Notes: generated by a model from the letters alone, not told the origin. Positions 1 to 6,587 are shown, counted from the first letter of the stretch. The stretch is 11,602 nucleotides of DNA from Pavlovales sp. CCMP2436 (GCA_026770615.1 MU631413.1:92878-104479), one strand, 5' to 3'. Numbers and translations: made by a program.

Positions 1-318
1 CTGCCAAAAAAGGCTTTAAAAAGGCCTAAAAAATTTCTTCGCCTGACGGCGAATGGGCCTCCGGCGGCCCTCCGGGGGCCCTCCGTGGGCCCTGCGGGGC
101 TTTCTAAGAGCCGGTTAACAAGGTGCGATCTTTTTTCAAAAGTGTGACATCAGATCGAACCAGCCCCCCCCCCACGAAATAGTTTAAAATGTGAGTTATT
201 CTCGATATAAGTGAAGGGTGCACCCGACGTTTAGCGACCGGGCGTGCCCCGCCGGCTAGGCGAAAAAAAATTGTAGGCATCTCTTTCAAGGTTTTTAGGT
301 CTTTTTTCAAAATTTTGG
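1..318. repeat. Gene-free left edge with GC-rich minisatellite
   Basis: No coding region is supported here. Positions 56-98 hold four imperfect 10-11-bp units of the form GGCCCTCCGGG in tandem. The flanks are A/T-rich. The 10-bp palindrome GGGTGCACCC lies at about 217-226 and recurs at about 938-947. The open frames on both strands are short, arginine/serine-rich and unlike any family I know. Confidence 0.5.
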
Positions 319-720
319 GTGTTTACACAAGTTTCTGCAGGCAAAAAGCACGCGCCCAGGCGTAAGATCAAGCACGATGAGTATACACGGTGGCTCTTGC
401 GATGGCTCGAAGGCCGGAAGCGCAAGCCGGAAGCGTTACCCGTCGTCTCCAAGTCGAACCCCTGGACCATCGCAGGTGGTTCGACCAGCGCTCTCAATGA
501 CAACTTTGGAGTGATCAGCGCGGGTGGCAGCACCGAGCACACGGCCGGCGGCGCAGGCGAGGGAGCGGGCGACAGCTCCGAGCCCGCGGCCTGCAGCGCA
601 GGCGAGGGAACGGGTGGCAGCGCTGAGCGCGCGGCCGGGTTAGTTAGTCCAAACATTTGGTTAGCCAAGGGTCCAAACCTGACCAGGCTTACTTGTGCCG
701 TAACTACGAATATAAAATAA
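319..720 (+). CDS. Doubtful open frame, possible exon of an unknown gene
   Basis: The open frame is 133 codons with a TAA stop. Its first half is basic and plausible as protein, with a stretch like HDEYTRWLLRWLEGRKRK. Its second half is Gly/Ala/Ser/Glu low complexity encoded by three imperfect copies of a roughly 45-bp unit (about 520-640). A good acceptor (T-rich tract then CTGCAG, ending at 340) and a possible donor (CGCAG/GTGG, about 475) suggest that, if real, only about 341-475 is an exon. No family is recognised and no partner exon was found. A chance frame over a minisatellite is as likely. Confidence 0.22.
   Translation: MFTQVSAGKKHAPRRKIKHDEYTRWLLRWLEGRKRKPEALPVVSKSNPWTIAGGSTSALNDNFGVISAGGSTEHTAGGAGEGAGDSSEPAACSAGEGTGGSAERAAGLVSPNIWLAKGPNLTRLTCAVTTNIK
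520..640. repeat. Tandem minisatellite, unit about 45 bp
   Basis: Three degenerate copies share the core GCAGGCGAGGG(A)GCGGGYGRCAGC, then GAGC and GCGGCC. The last two copies are the most alike. The array lies inside the doubtful frame and encodes AGEGxGxSxExAA-like repeats. Confidence 0.6.
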
Positions 721-1296
721 AATTAAGCTCGCATATTGCTGACTAGTACAGACTACAGAGCATCAAATATTGATTACATATATATACAACAATCAAAAAA
801 TCATTAATCAAGATTCGCGGGGCGCGCTACACGCACTTCATGGCCCCACCGCAGCGCAGTCGGCCTACGGCCGACTGACAAAAGAATCAATTTTTTAAGA
901 TTATAATGGTGACCAAAAAAGCCGTATACAGCTAGTGGGGTGCACCCTTGATGTAAGTTTAAACATGATGTTTCGTATGTTATTTTAAGCAACAGTTAGT
1001 TCTGACATAGAACCGGCTTTTCACAAAAGTTCTGACAGAGAACCGGCTTTTCACAAATTAGATACAAATGTAACTACTGCGCAGGTATAACTAAATTAAA
1101 TAGTTATATATTGAAATAAATATACTATTACTGGACTGGTGATTTTTCGGCTCTGTGTTCCTGTGTGAATAGATGCAGCTAACTCGCAATCAAGTAGGTA
1201 AGGCAAGTTATACTAAAATGTTAGCGCACATACGTCGTTTTTTTTTGTTCGTTTTTTTTCGCATGTACAGGGGATCGCGGGCAATAAGAAACCGGC
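721..1296. other. AT-rich intergenic DNA
   Basis: No gene is seen. Bases 720-800 and 1060-1135 are strongly AT-rich. A short GC island at 825-880 holds a hairpin with 8-bp arms (858-865 and 869-876, AGTCGGCC/GGCCGACT, 3-nt loop). The frame on the minus strand through it has no recognisable domain. Confidence 0.5.
999..1058. repeat. 30-bp tandem duplication
   Basis: Two head-to-tail copies of a 30-bp unit lie at 999-1028 and 1029-1058. The unit starts GTTCTGACAKAGAACCGGC and ends TTTTCACAAA. They differ at one internal base and near the end. Confidence 0.85.
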
Positions 1297-1366
1297 GGTG
1301 CCCCATTCTCGAATCTACAACAAACTCCGCTGGGTGCCCCATTCTCGAATCTGCAACAAACTCCGC
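1297..1366 (+). repeat. 34-bp direct repeat, period 36
   Basis: Two copies (1297-1330 and 1333-1366) of a unit starting GGTGCCCCATTCTCGAATCT and ending CAACAAACTCCGC differ at one base. The CCCCATTYYCGAATCTGCAAC part is also the start of the 119-bp dispersed repeat and recurs several times at 2620-2730. Confidence 0.85.
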
Positions 1367-1455
1367 GGCACCACCTCCGGTTTCTGAGTTGCTCCGGAGG
1401 AATTTCACTGAACTTTTTTCGAATTTCCCCCCGGACTGGTCACTAATTCGGATTT
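1337..1455 (+). repeat. 119-bp dispersed repeat, copy 1
   Basis: Aligned without gaps to 2707-2825, it matches at 101 of 119 positions by hand count. It contains a conserved hairpin (CCTCCGG 1374-1380 with CCGGAGG 1394-1400). It ends in CACTAATTCGGATTT, whose exact inverted copy lies at 1545-1559, suggesting a foldback end. Neither copy encodes a recognisable protein, so a nonautonomous mobile element is the simplest reading. Confidence 0.75.
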
Positions 1456-1734
1456 GGACACGAGGACTGGACTTTTGATAATAGCGGCGCCGGGGACAAA
1501 CTTGATTAAACAATCAAGCCGGTGGCCTAACCGCCAAGGGGTTGAAATCCGAATTAGTGGCGTGATTCCGCACTGGGGGGGGGAGCGCCCACATTTAAAA
1601 TTTTACTGTAACTAATTTTAATTAATCGTATTTAAATATTTAATCTAATATTAAACTAATTTTAAATATAAGAGCTGCAGACTCAGAGCGGTCAGTTGGG
1701 CAGCAGCGCTTGTCGCGGGCCGCCAACCTGTGCA
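1456..1734. other. Intergenic DNA with inverted repeat fragment and AT-rich tract
   Basis: Bases 1534-1560 are an inverted 27-bp fragment of the dispersed repeat end (24/27 to the complement of 2810-2836). A G9 run lies near 1576-1584. Bases 1595-1670 are almost pure A/T. Nothing coding is seen. It would be the 3' flank of the minus-strand gene that follows. Confidence 0.5.
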
Positions 1735-2462
1735 CTAGAGGCTGTCTACCAGGAGCTGGTACGTCTCGCGATGGAGCGAGAACTCGTTGTTCTTGTACCA
1801 GGTGGCCGTGCTGAGGCGCGTTCGCTTCGGCACGCCCTGGAGGAATTTGAAGTTCTTCATCTTCATCATCGACTGCACGTTGAACAGCGTCTGCTCCTCG
1901 AGCGCCTTGTAGACCCGCGTGCCGCCCGCACGCTCGGTGCGCACGAGGGAGAACCAGTGGCCGCGCACAACGCTCCAGCCCCTCTCAAACTGCTGCCCAG
2001 CGTGGAGTTCGTTCGTCCTGCTCCAGGGCAAAAGCTTTGCTGTCGAGCAGAGCGATCTAGACGCTGCCCTCGATGGTGTGCTCGTCCGACTCCACCCTGA
2101 ACGCGACGAGCTCGTCCTTGTCGAGCCAGGCGGCGAACTCCTGCAAGCTCTCCGTCTGCGACGGCAGTCCTGTCGAGGACGCGCGCTTCACATTCGAGAC
2201 CTGCACCGCGCCGAACACGGCCATCATCTCGCAGAGGGCGAAGTCGAGGCGGCAGCACGGGGCGCACGGGCAGAAGATGTCGAGGTGCGTGAGCGGCCCG
2301 CTGCGCATCGCCTGCTCGTCGTCCATGCACAAGCCACAGCTCATGTGCACCTTACTCGAACCCCGCCGACGGGACGAAGAAGTGGATGTGCTTCGCCCCT
2401 GCACGCTTGTAGCGAACGCCGTCGACGTAGCCCTCATCGGCGGTGCCTCTCGAAGGCGCCAT
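1735..2462 (-). CDS. Hypothetical cysteine-containing protein, probably spliced
   Basis: The function is unknown. Three adjoining minus-strand frames look coding, with G/C-ending codons and sensible composition. The first (ATG at 2460-2462) gives MAPSRGTADEGYVDGVRYKR and ends HIHFFVPSAGF. The middle one carries Cys-Pro-Cys-Ala-Pro-Cys-Cys and, just upstream, Cys-Gly-Leu-Cys. The last is basic/aromatic (FERGWSVVRGHWFSLVRT) and ends LLVDSL, stop at 1735-1737. One frame-consistent model is exons 2356-2462, 2063-2300 and 1735-1992, with introns of 55 nt (GTAAGG...CAG) and 70 nt (GT...CAG), giving 200 aa. It removes the Cys-Gly-Leu-Cys part. Alternatively a one-base shift at 2354 joins frames one and two and keeps it. 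The second donor (AGC/GTCTAG) is weak. The gene could also be decayed. Confidence 0.45.
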
Positions 2463-2960
2463 GCCCCCGATCGCGCGCGCTGCACGACTCAGGAACCGAA
2501 TTCCTGAGACGACACTTGAAATGTAACTAACATTTCCGATTCTCAGCGTTGGAAGCGAGAAGAAAATCGTGGTTCCCGAGGTGTCCGGAAATGTTAGTTC
2601 CAGAATCGGAAATGGGGCGGCGCCCCGTTTCCGAATACGCCCCATTTCCGAATACGCCCCATTTCCGAATCTGCAACTAACTTTTTCGGACCACCTCCCG
2701 AATCCGCCCCATTTCCGAATCTGCAACGAACTTTTCCGGACCACCTCCGGTTCCTGAGTTGCTCCGGAGGATTTTCAGTGGACTTTTTTCGAAGTCCCCT
2801 ACGGACTGGCCACTACTTCGGATTTCAACCCCAAGGCCACCTCGGCACTTGGCATGCAACAGCTCGCGCTTTTTAAAACACTGAGCACTGCGCGCGAAGT
2901 CGTGGTGGTGCTTTGAAAAGCGAGGTCGACGGCAATCGAGAATCAACTCGAGGCAGCCGC
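2463..2960. repeat. Repeat-rich intergenic block
   Basis: No gene is seen. It holds a hairpin at 2488-2508 (CTCAGGAA/TTCCTGAG), a perfect 13-bp inverted repeat (2526-2538 with 2586-2598), and a near-perfect inverted repeat (2607-2619 with 2621-2633). A tandem array follows in which CGCCCCRTTTCCGAAT recurs from 2620 to about 2720. Then come the second copy of the 119-bp repeat and a promoter-like 18-mer at 2835-2852. It is the 3' flank of the GST gene. Confidence 0.7.
2707..2825 (+). repeat. 119-bp dispersed repeat, copy 2
   Basis: It matches 1337-1455 at 101/119 positions. The hairpin CCTCCGG (2744-2750) / CCGGAGG (2764-2770) and its loop are conserved except for one base. Homology continues into CAACCCCAAGG (2826-2836), which copy 1 has only as the inverted fragment at 1534-1560. 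Confidence 0.75.
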
Positions 2961-5175
2961 CTACTTCTTGCCGGCAGTTGAGTAGTTCTTGAGCCCGGGA
3001 GGCGCGCTGAACCCATTCACCTGGCGGGATTGAAATCAGGGGTTTGGTATAAAATTAGAATGACGTGCGCTCATGCGCAGCTCGGGATTGAAATCAGAAA
3101 TTACTGACCGGGTTTCAGTGATTGAACTATTATCATAGGGCTGCAAGTCGGGAAACGTTAACTCACAATGCTTTTTAAATAATAGGTCTTTTAACGTCAC
3201 CCGACTTGCAGCCCTGTGCTGAGCCACTAACAATAATCAGGGGTTTGGATACGTCAAGGCAAGGCCGCTTAAACTCAACATGGTGACGCTCAGACGCTGA
3301 CACCCGGGGCCACCTGGACGCAGAAAGTGCGCACCAGGCGGTAGAAGGGGCATCCTATAAACATAACATAACATAGGATGACGTTGAGCGAGGGCACACG
3401 CAAACGCCTTAAGTTGAGTTAGGGTTGGGGTTATGGTTCGGGCTAGGGCGGCTAGGGCAAGGGCCCGGGTGGGTTCAGGTCAGGGTTCACGGGTTTATGC
3501 AGGGTCAAGGCTGCGATTCGCATCACCTGCATCCCCAGTGCGATCGCCGGCCGCGCGAGCAGCCTCTCGCACCACTTCATCAGGTTGGGATACGTCGAAT
3601 CGAGCTCGAGCTCCTGGCGCAAGGGAATATTTAAAACAGAGGGGGTGAAACTCCACTAAACCAAGATCGAAACTCGGTGCTTTGCCGTTAAAATCGTGAA
3701 GTCTATTCTGAGACATTGTTCGTATTTAATATTCCCTTGCCTGGCGCGCCTTGTAGAACTTATCGAGGCAGATGATCCACGGTAGCCACGCCAGGTCTGC
3801 GATCGTGAGCTGCGTGTCAAGTAGGTAGGGCCTGCCGTCTGAGAGCTGCATCTCGAGCACCGCACACAGACGCTGCGTCTCGATTTTGAATCTGTCCCGC
3901 GCGTACGGCATAACATCGCCTGTTTTTTTTTTTTTTTTTTTTTTGTGTGTGTAAGGAAGCGATGTATGAAGGGGGTTAAGATCAGCTTGATTTCTCACAC
4001 CGCCAGCCAGAAACTCCTTACATTTAGAAAATGGGGGTAGGGGGTGTTAGAAAGAGAGGGCCAGCGCCTGCCGCACCTGTCTTAGATATGTACACATTCG
4101 TTATCCGTGTGCTCGGGAGCGGTCCTAGGTTGACAGTGTGTTGTTGCTGCAGCACTGGGAGACCGTTTACGGGGCTAGACGTTTATATCGATATTTACAC
4201 AATGCACAGAAAGAGCGAGAGAGAGAGAGGGGCAGGAAGCAACCAACAAGAGGCAACAATCAAGCGGGGTGTTTACACTTGCAACTGGATCGCTATAATA
4301 TATTTACACACGCACCTGTCTTGGCGCCGGGTGCGTACACGGAGAAGTGCCCAAAGTTCCCGAAGTAAGGCGCGGCGCCGACGTTCATAAAAAGCCAGCT
4401 CAGGCACTCGGCGCGCCGCTTCGGTTCGGACGGGAGGAGATCGCTGTGGTACTTTTCGGCGAGGTACATTAGGATCGCGCCTGATTCGAAGATTTATTTT
4501 TTGTTTTGTTTTTTGTGTAAGGAAGCAATGTATAAAGGGGGCTAAGATCAGCTTGATTCATCACACCGCCAGCCAGAACCTCCTTACCTGATTCAAAAAT
4601 GCGCTGTTCGCCTCCCCCAGGCGCGTCGAGGTCGAGCAGGGCGGGAATCTTGCTATTCGGGTTGAGCGCGACGAAGCCGCTGCCAAACTGGTCGCCGCTG
4701 CCGATGTTGATGAACGTGGCGTCGTATGGGACACCGAGCTCTTCCAAGAGGCACGTGACCTTCTGCCCGTTCGGAGTGCCCAATGAGTAGAGCTGCAGCT
4801 TCTGAGGGCCACGTAGCAGCTTCTGTTCGAACCGCGCCCCGGCAGTCGGCTGAACACGAAGGTAGGGTGCGCACGAGTGAAGCGCGCGTGAGGGTCAACA
4901 TGGGCGCGCGGGGCACGTCTCTTAGCACAGTTAACATCACCTTCGCGCTTGGCGCCGGTGCCGCATCCCAGTCGGCCGGTAAGGCAACGCACCTTGTTGA
5001 TGGAAGCGAACGCGCTACCGCCGACGCGCATGCCCGGCGCAGTGAGCCGGCCGCGGTAGTAGCCGACCGCAAAGATCGCTGCGGCTGCGGCACCGGTGCC
5101 GAGCACAAGGGGGATGTTGGGCGTCATGGCGGAAAGCGGAAACCATGTCGGGTTTGAAACCGTGTCGGGCGTCAT
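2961..5175 (-). CDS. Glutathione S-transferase, YghU/Ure2p-like (six exons)
   Basis: A thiol transferase/disulphide-bond reductase of the YghU-type GST group, acting on glutathione conjugates or disulphides. Exons in gene order: 4993-5175, 4588-4849, 4316-4480, 3741-3919, 3527-3613, 2961-3020. All junctions keep frame, giving 311 aa. Residues 1-61 hold a hydrophobic stretch (about 21-40, GAAAAAIFAVGYY), a likely membrane anchor or targeting signal; Met17 is an alternative start. The thioredoxin-like domain shows LYSLGTPNGQKV (81-92), DQFGSGF, NPNSKIPAL (124-132, cis-Pro) and FESGAIL (from 146, the Glu-Ser glutathione-binding pair). The helical domain has SWLFMNVGAAPYFG, TIADLAWLPW and ARPAIALGMQV, ending KNYSTAGKK. 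Intron 4 is GC-AG; the others are GT-AG. Introns 2, 3 and 4 carry inserted elements. Skipping the last splice gives an unrelated tail stopping at 3452, which I consider less likely. It is divergent from the phosphatase gene. Confidence 0.93.
3021..3526 (-). other. GST intron 5 (506 nt) with repeats
   Basis: GTGATG donor, GCCAG acceptor, phase 0. It is the longest intron here. It contains a foldback element (3137-3215), a 14-bp direct repeat GGGATTGAAATCAG (3026-3039, 3084-3097), AATCAGGGGTTTGG twice (3034-3047, 3235-3248), a hairpin CATCCTAT/ATAGGATG (3351-3380), and a G-rich degenerate TTAGGG-like tract (about 3415-3500, plus strand). Confidence 0.75.
3137..3215. mobile_element. Foldback / MITE-like hairpin in GST intron 5
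   Basis: The outer 16 bp AGGGCTGCAAGTCGGG (3137-3152) and CCCGACTTGCAGCCCT (3200-3215) are perfectly inverted. The arms extend to about 25 bp with two mismatches, around a loop of about 29 nt. No protein is encoded. The 14-bp direct repeat AATCAGGGGTTTGG lies at about 90 bp on the left and 20 bp on the right, so the duplicated unit may be larger than the hairpin. No clean target duplication touches the arms. Confidence 0.6.
3614..3740 (-). mobile_element. Introner, family B: GST intron 4 (GC-AG)
   Basis: The whole 127-nt intron is an insertion-like unit. On the plus strand the 13-bp inverted repeats GCAAGGGAATATT (3619-3631) and AATATTCCCTTGC (3728-3740) are perfect. They are flanked by a direct repeat CTGGC (3614-3618, 3741-3745), or CTGGCGC if two terminal bases are shared. 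On the coding strand the donor GCAAGG is the inverted repeat itself, and the acceptor CAG is in the duplicated flank. Frame continuity (..KARQ joined to ELELDSTYP..) supports the GC-AG splice. Confidence 0.82.
3920..4315 (-). other. GST intron 3 (396 nt), composite
   Basis: The donor is AAGACAG/GTGCGT and the acceptor AACAG/GCGATG, phase 1. It is built from at least two insertions: a family-A introner with an A22 tail at its 3' end, and a roughly 238-bp stretch bounded by the 12-bp direct repeat CGCACCTGTCTT (4073-4084 and 4311-4322), which spans the splice donor. A GA-rich microsatellite sits near 4212-4230. Confidence 0.75.
3923..4021 (-). mobile_element. Introner, family A, copy 2 with A22 tail
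   Basis: The core is 3951-4021 (71 bp). It matches 4517-4587 at 65/71 positions and starts and ends with GTAAGGA/TCCTTAC. On the gene strand it is followed by ACACAC and a run of 22 A (T at 3923-3944), then CAG, the acceptor of intron 3. Its own GTAAGG is an alternative donor, but the frame supports use of the upstream GTGCGT. Confidence 0.82.
4073..4322. mobile_element. Possible insertion bounded by 12-bp direct repeats
   Basis: CGCACCTGTCTT occurs at both ends and covers the exon 3/intron 3 junction, as a target duplication would. The roughly 226-nt interior has no coding potential and no convincing inverted ends. A fragment of an unknown element or a local duplication is equally possible. 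Confidence 0.4.
4481..4587 (-). mobile_element. Introner, family A, copy 1: GST intron 2
   Basis: The whole 107-nt intron is: core 4517-4587 (71 bp, ends GTAAGGA/TCCTTAC), then an A-rich tail (about 4491-4516), then TTCGAATCAG, which repeats the last ten exon bases TTTGAATCAG with one mismatch. The donor GTAAGG is the element terminus, and the acceptor CAG is the flank duplication. Splicing rebuilds FESGAILMYL, a conserved part of the GST family, so the intron boundaries are secure. Confidence 0.88.
4850..4992 (-). other. GST intron 1 (143 nt)
   Basis: The donor AAG/GTGCGT and acceptor TTCAG/CCG join SINK to PTAGARFEQKL in phase 0. It is GC-rich, with no inverted ends or duplicated flanks, and looks like an ordinary older intron, in contrast to introns 2-4. 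Confidence 0.8.
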
Positions 5176-5651
5176 CCGGTGGCGGTGATCTGAGATCTCA
5201 ACGGGCGGATGCGGAAGCGGCCTTCGGAGATAGATCGAACGCCTTTTGTCTCGGGCACCCCCCTGGCGAAGCTCATTTTTAAAAGATCACCAAGTCTAGT
5301 CCGAGGGCAGTCTTTCTATAAAAACCTATGGTGGAGACGAGAGCTCCCCGGAAGCCTCGACCGCCAACGCAACCTCGGGAGCCTTATATGGCTCGGCTAG
5401 GGCCACCTCGGCACTCGGCGCGCAAATGATCGTTTTCGATAGTGGGTGCGCGCGGAGTGATAGCGCAAGCGTCAAGTTACTGTACGTCCCTGCCAAAGGC
5501 GCGAAGGCTCCCCGGGAGCCTTCGACCGTCAGGCAAAGGCCACACGGCACTCGCAAAAGCTCTTTTAAAATGACTGTTTAAAAGATTGCGCGCGCAAAGT
5601 CGAAGAGACAGGCAGAGAGACGGCAGCGATTCAGTCAACAGCGGTTGAGAC
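5176..5651. promoter_or_regulatory. Divergent promoter region with duplicated module
   Basis: This 476-bp region separates two divergent start codons and should hold both promoters. A composite module occurs twice: CTCCCCGGRAGCCT-CGACCG (5344-5367 and 5508-5531), followed by GGCCAC..CGGCACTCG (5401-5418 and 5538-5553). Near both ends lie TTTTAAAA-containing stretches next to AAGCTC (5270-5286 and 5558-5585), which may be TATA-like elements, and GCGCGCGCAAAGTCG precedes the phosphatase gene. Transcription start sites cannot be placed by reading. Confidence 0.5.
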
Positions 5652-6587
5652 GTGCTGTGGATGCGCGCAGCCTGCCGTCTCATGGCAGCGACGGCTCTCG
5701 TGACTGGCGCCTCCGGCCTCGTCCGGCCGTCGGTGATCGTCCACTTTGTCCGCCATGGGCAGGCCGCGCACAACGTGCGTGCGGAGGGCAAGCGCGAGGC
5801 GGGCTGCTCGCACGAGGAGTTCATCGAGGCAATGAAGGAGGACGACGCGCTCGATGCGGACCTGACGGAGTTGGGCCGCGATCAGGCGCGCGCGGTCGCC
5901 GAGCGCGTGCGGCTGCCTTCGGTCGAGCTCGTGCTCTGCAGCTCCCTCAGCCGCGCCGTCGAGACGGCCTGCCTCGTCTTTCGCGAGCAGGCGAGTTTGC
6001 ACGTCCCCTTCGTCTCGTACGAAGGGCTCAGGGAGTGGAACGGCTATTTGCTCAACGGCAAGAGGCGGCCGCGCGCGGAGCTGGAGTCGCGCTTCGGCGA
6101 GATCGTGGACTTTTCAGGCATTCCCACACAAAAAATATTTTAACTTTTTTAGAGGGAAATCCTTCATCCCCCACCGAAATGAGGGGTTCGCAGTAGGCCT
6201 CTCAGTGCGCGACCGAATGGTAGGGTTGCTTTTCAACTCCCACCAACCCCCACCATCCTACGTGATAAATTCCCTTCAGGCATTCCCGAGGGCGAGACCA
6301 CCTGGACCGAAACCCTCGAAACAGAATCGCAGGTCGCGGCCCGCGGAATCCAATTCCTCGAGTGGCTATCTGCACGGCCCGAGCTAGAAGTAGCGGTCGT
6401 CGCGCACGGCGGGATCTACAGCACCCTCTTCGCGCACGACGCGGTGCGCGATGAGGACAACTTCCTCGCGCCGCGCTTCGGCAACTGCGAGCTGCGCTCG
6501 GTGGAGATGCACGTGGAGCAAGGCGCGGGGGCGGCAGGAGCGAGTGTATTCCGCTTCCGCAGGCTAGCCGTTTCCTCGGGGAGCTGA
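5652..6587 (+). CDS. Histidine phosphatase (phosphoglycerate-mutase-like), two exons
   Basis: A phosphatase of the histidine-phosphatase superfamily, which works through a phospho-histidine intermediate; the substrate is unknown. Exons 5652-6117 and 6280-6587 give 257 aa. The catalytic RHG (34-36, in VIVHFVRHGQAAHN), Arg in CSSLSRAVET (about 101-104), GEIVDFSGIPEGETTW across the junction, and the second catalytic His in VVAHGGIY (His198) are all present in order. About 25 residues precede the domain and are mildly hydrophobic; Met1, 4 or 11 could start it. The first exon read through stops at TAA 6141-6143, before the second His, so splicing is needed for a working enzyme. The intron has only a GC-AG solution. 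It is close in type to small plant/algal phosphoglycerate-mutase-like proteins. Confidence 0.88.
6118..6279 (+). mobile_element. Phosphatase intron (162 nt) between 13-bp direct repeats
   Basis: TTCAGGCATTCCC occurs at 6113-6125 and 6275-6287, exactly one intron length apart. Because of the repeat several cut registers give the same product; the only one with known splice ends is GC...AG (CAG/GCATTC to TTCAG/GCATTC). The interior is AT-rich at the left, then pyrimidine-rich. GAGGGAA near 6152 and TTCCCTT near 6270 are loosely inverted, and TGGTAGGGTTG/CAACTCCCACCA (about 6227-6253) can pair. It resembles an inserted element but matches neither GST introner family closely. Confidence 0.68.

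Noticed and set aside
1208..1513. Open frames of 101 codons on both strands
   Set aside because: They run through the 34-bp and 119-bp repeats, and neither resembles a protein family.
2620..2730. CRISPR-like array
   Set aside because: Repeats are degenerate, directly adjacent, without regular unique spacers, and the context is eukaryotic.
4783..5157. 124-codon plus-strand open frame
   Set aside because: It is the complement of GST exon 1 and intron 1 and has no domain of its own.
5652..6143. Phosphatase as an intronless 163-aa protein
   Set aside because: It would lack the second catalytic His. The missing half lies in frame after a 162-nt unit bounded by direct repeats.
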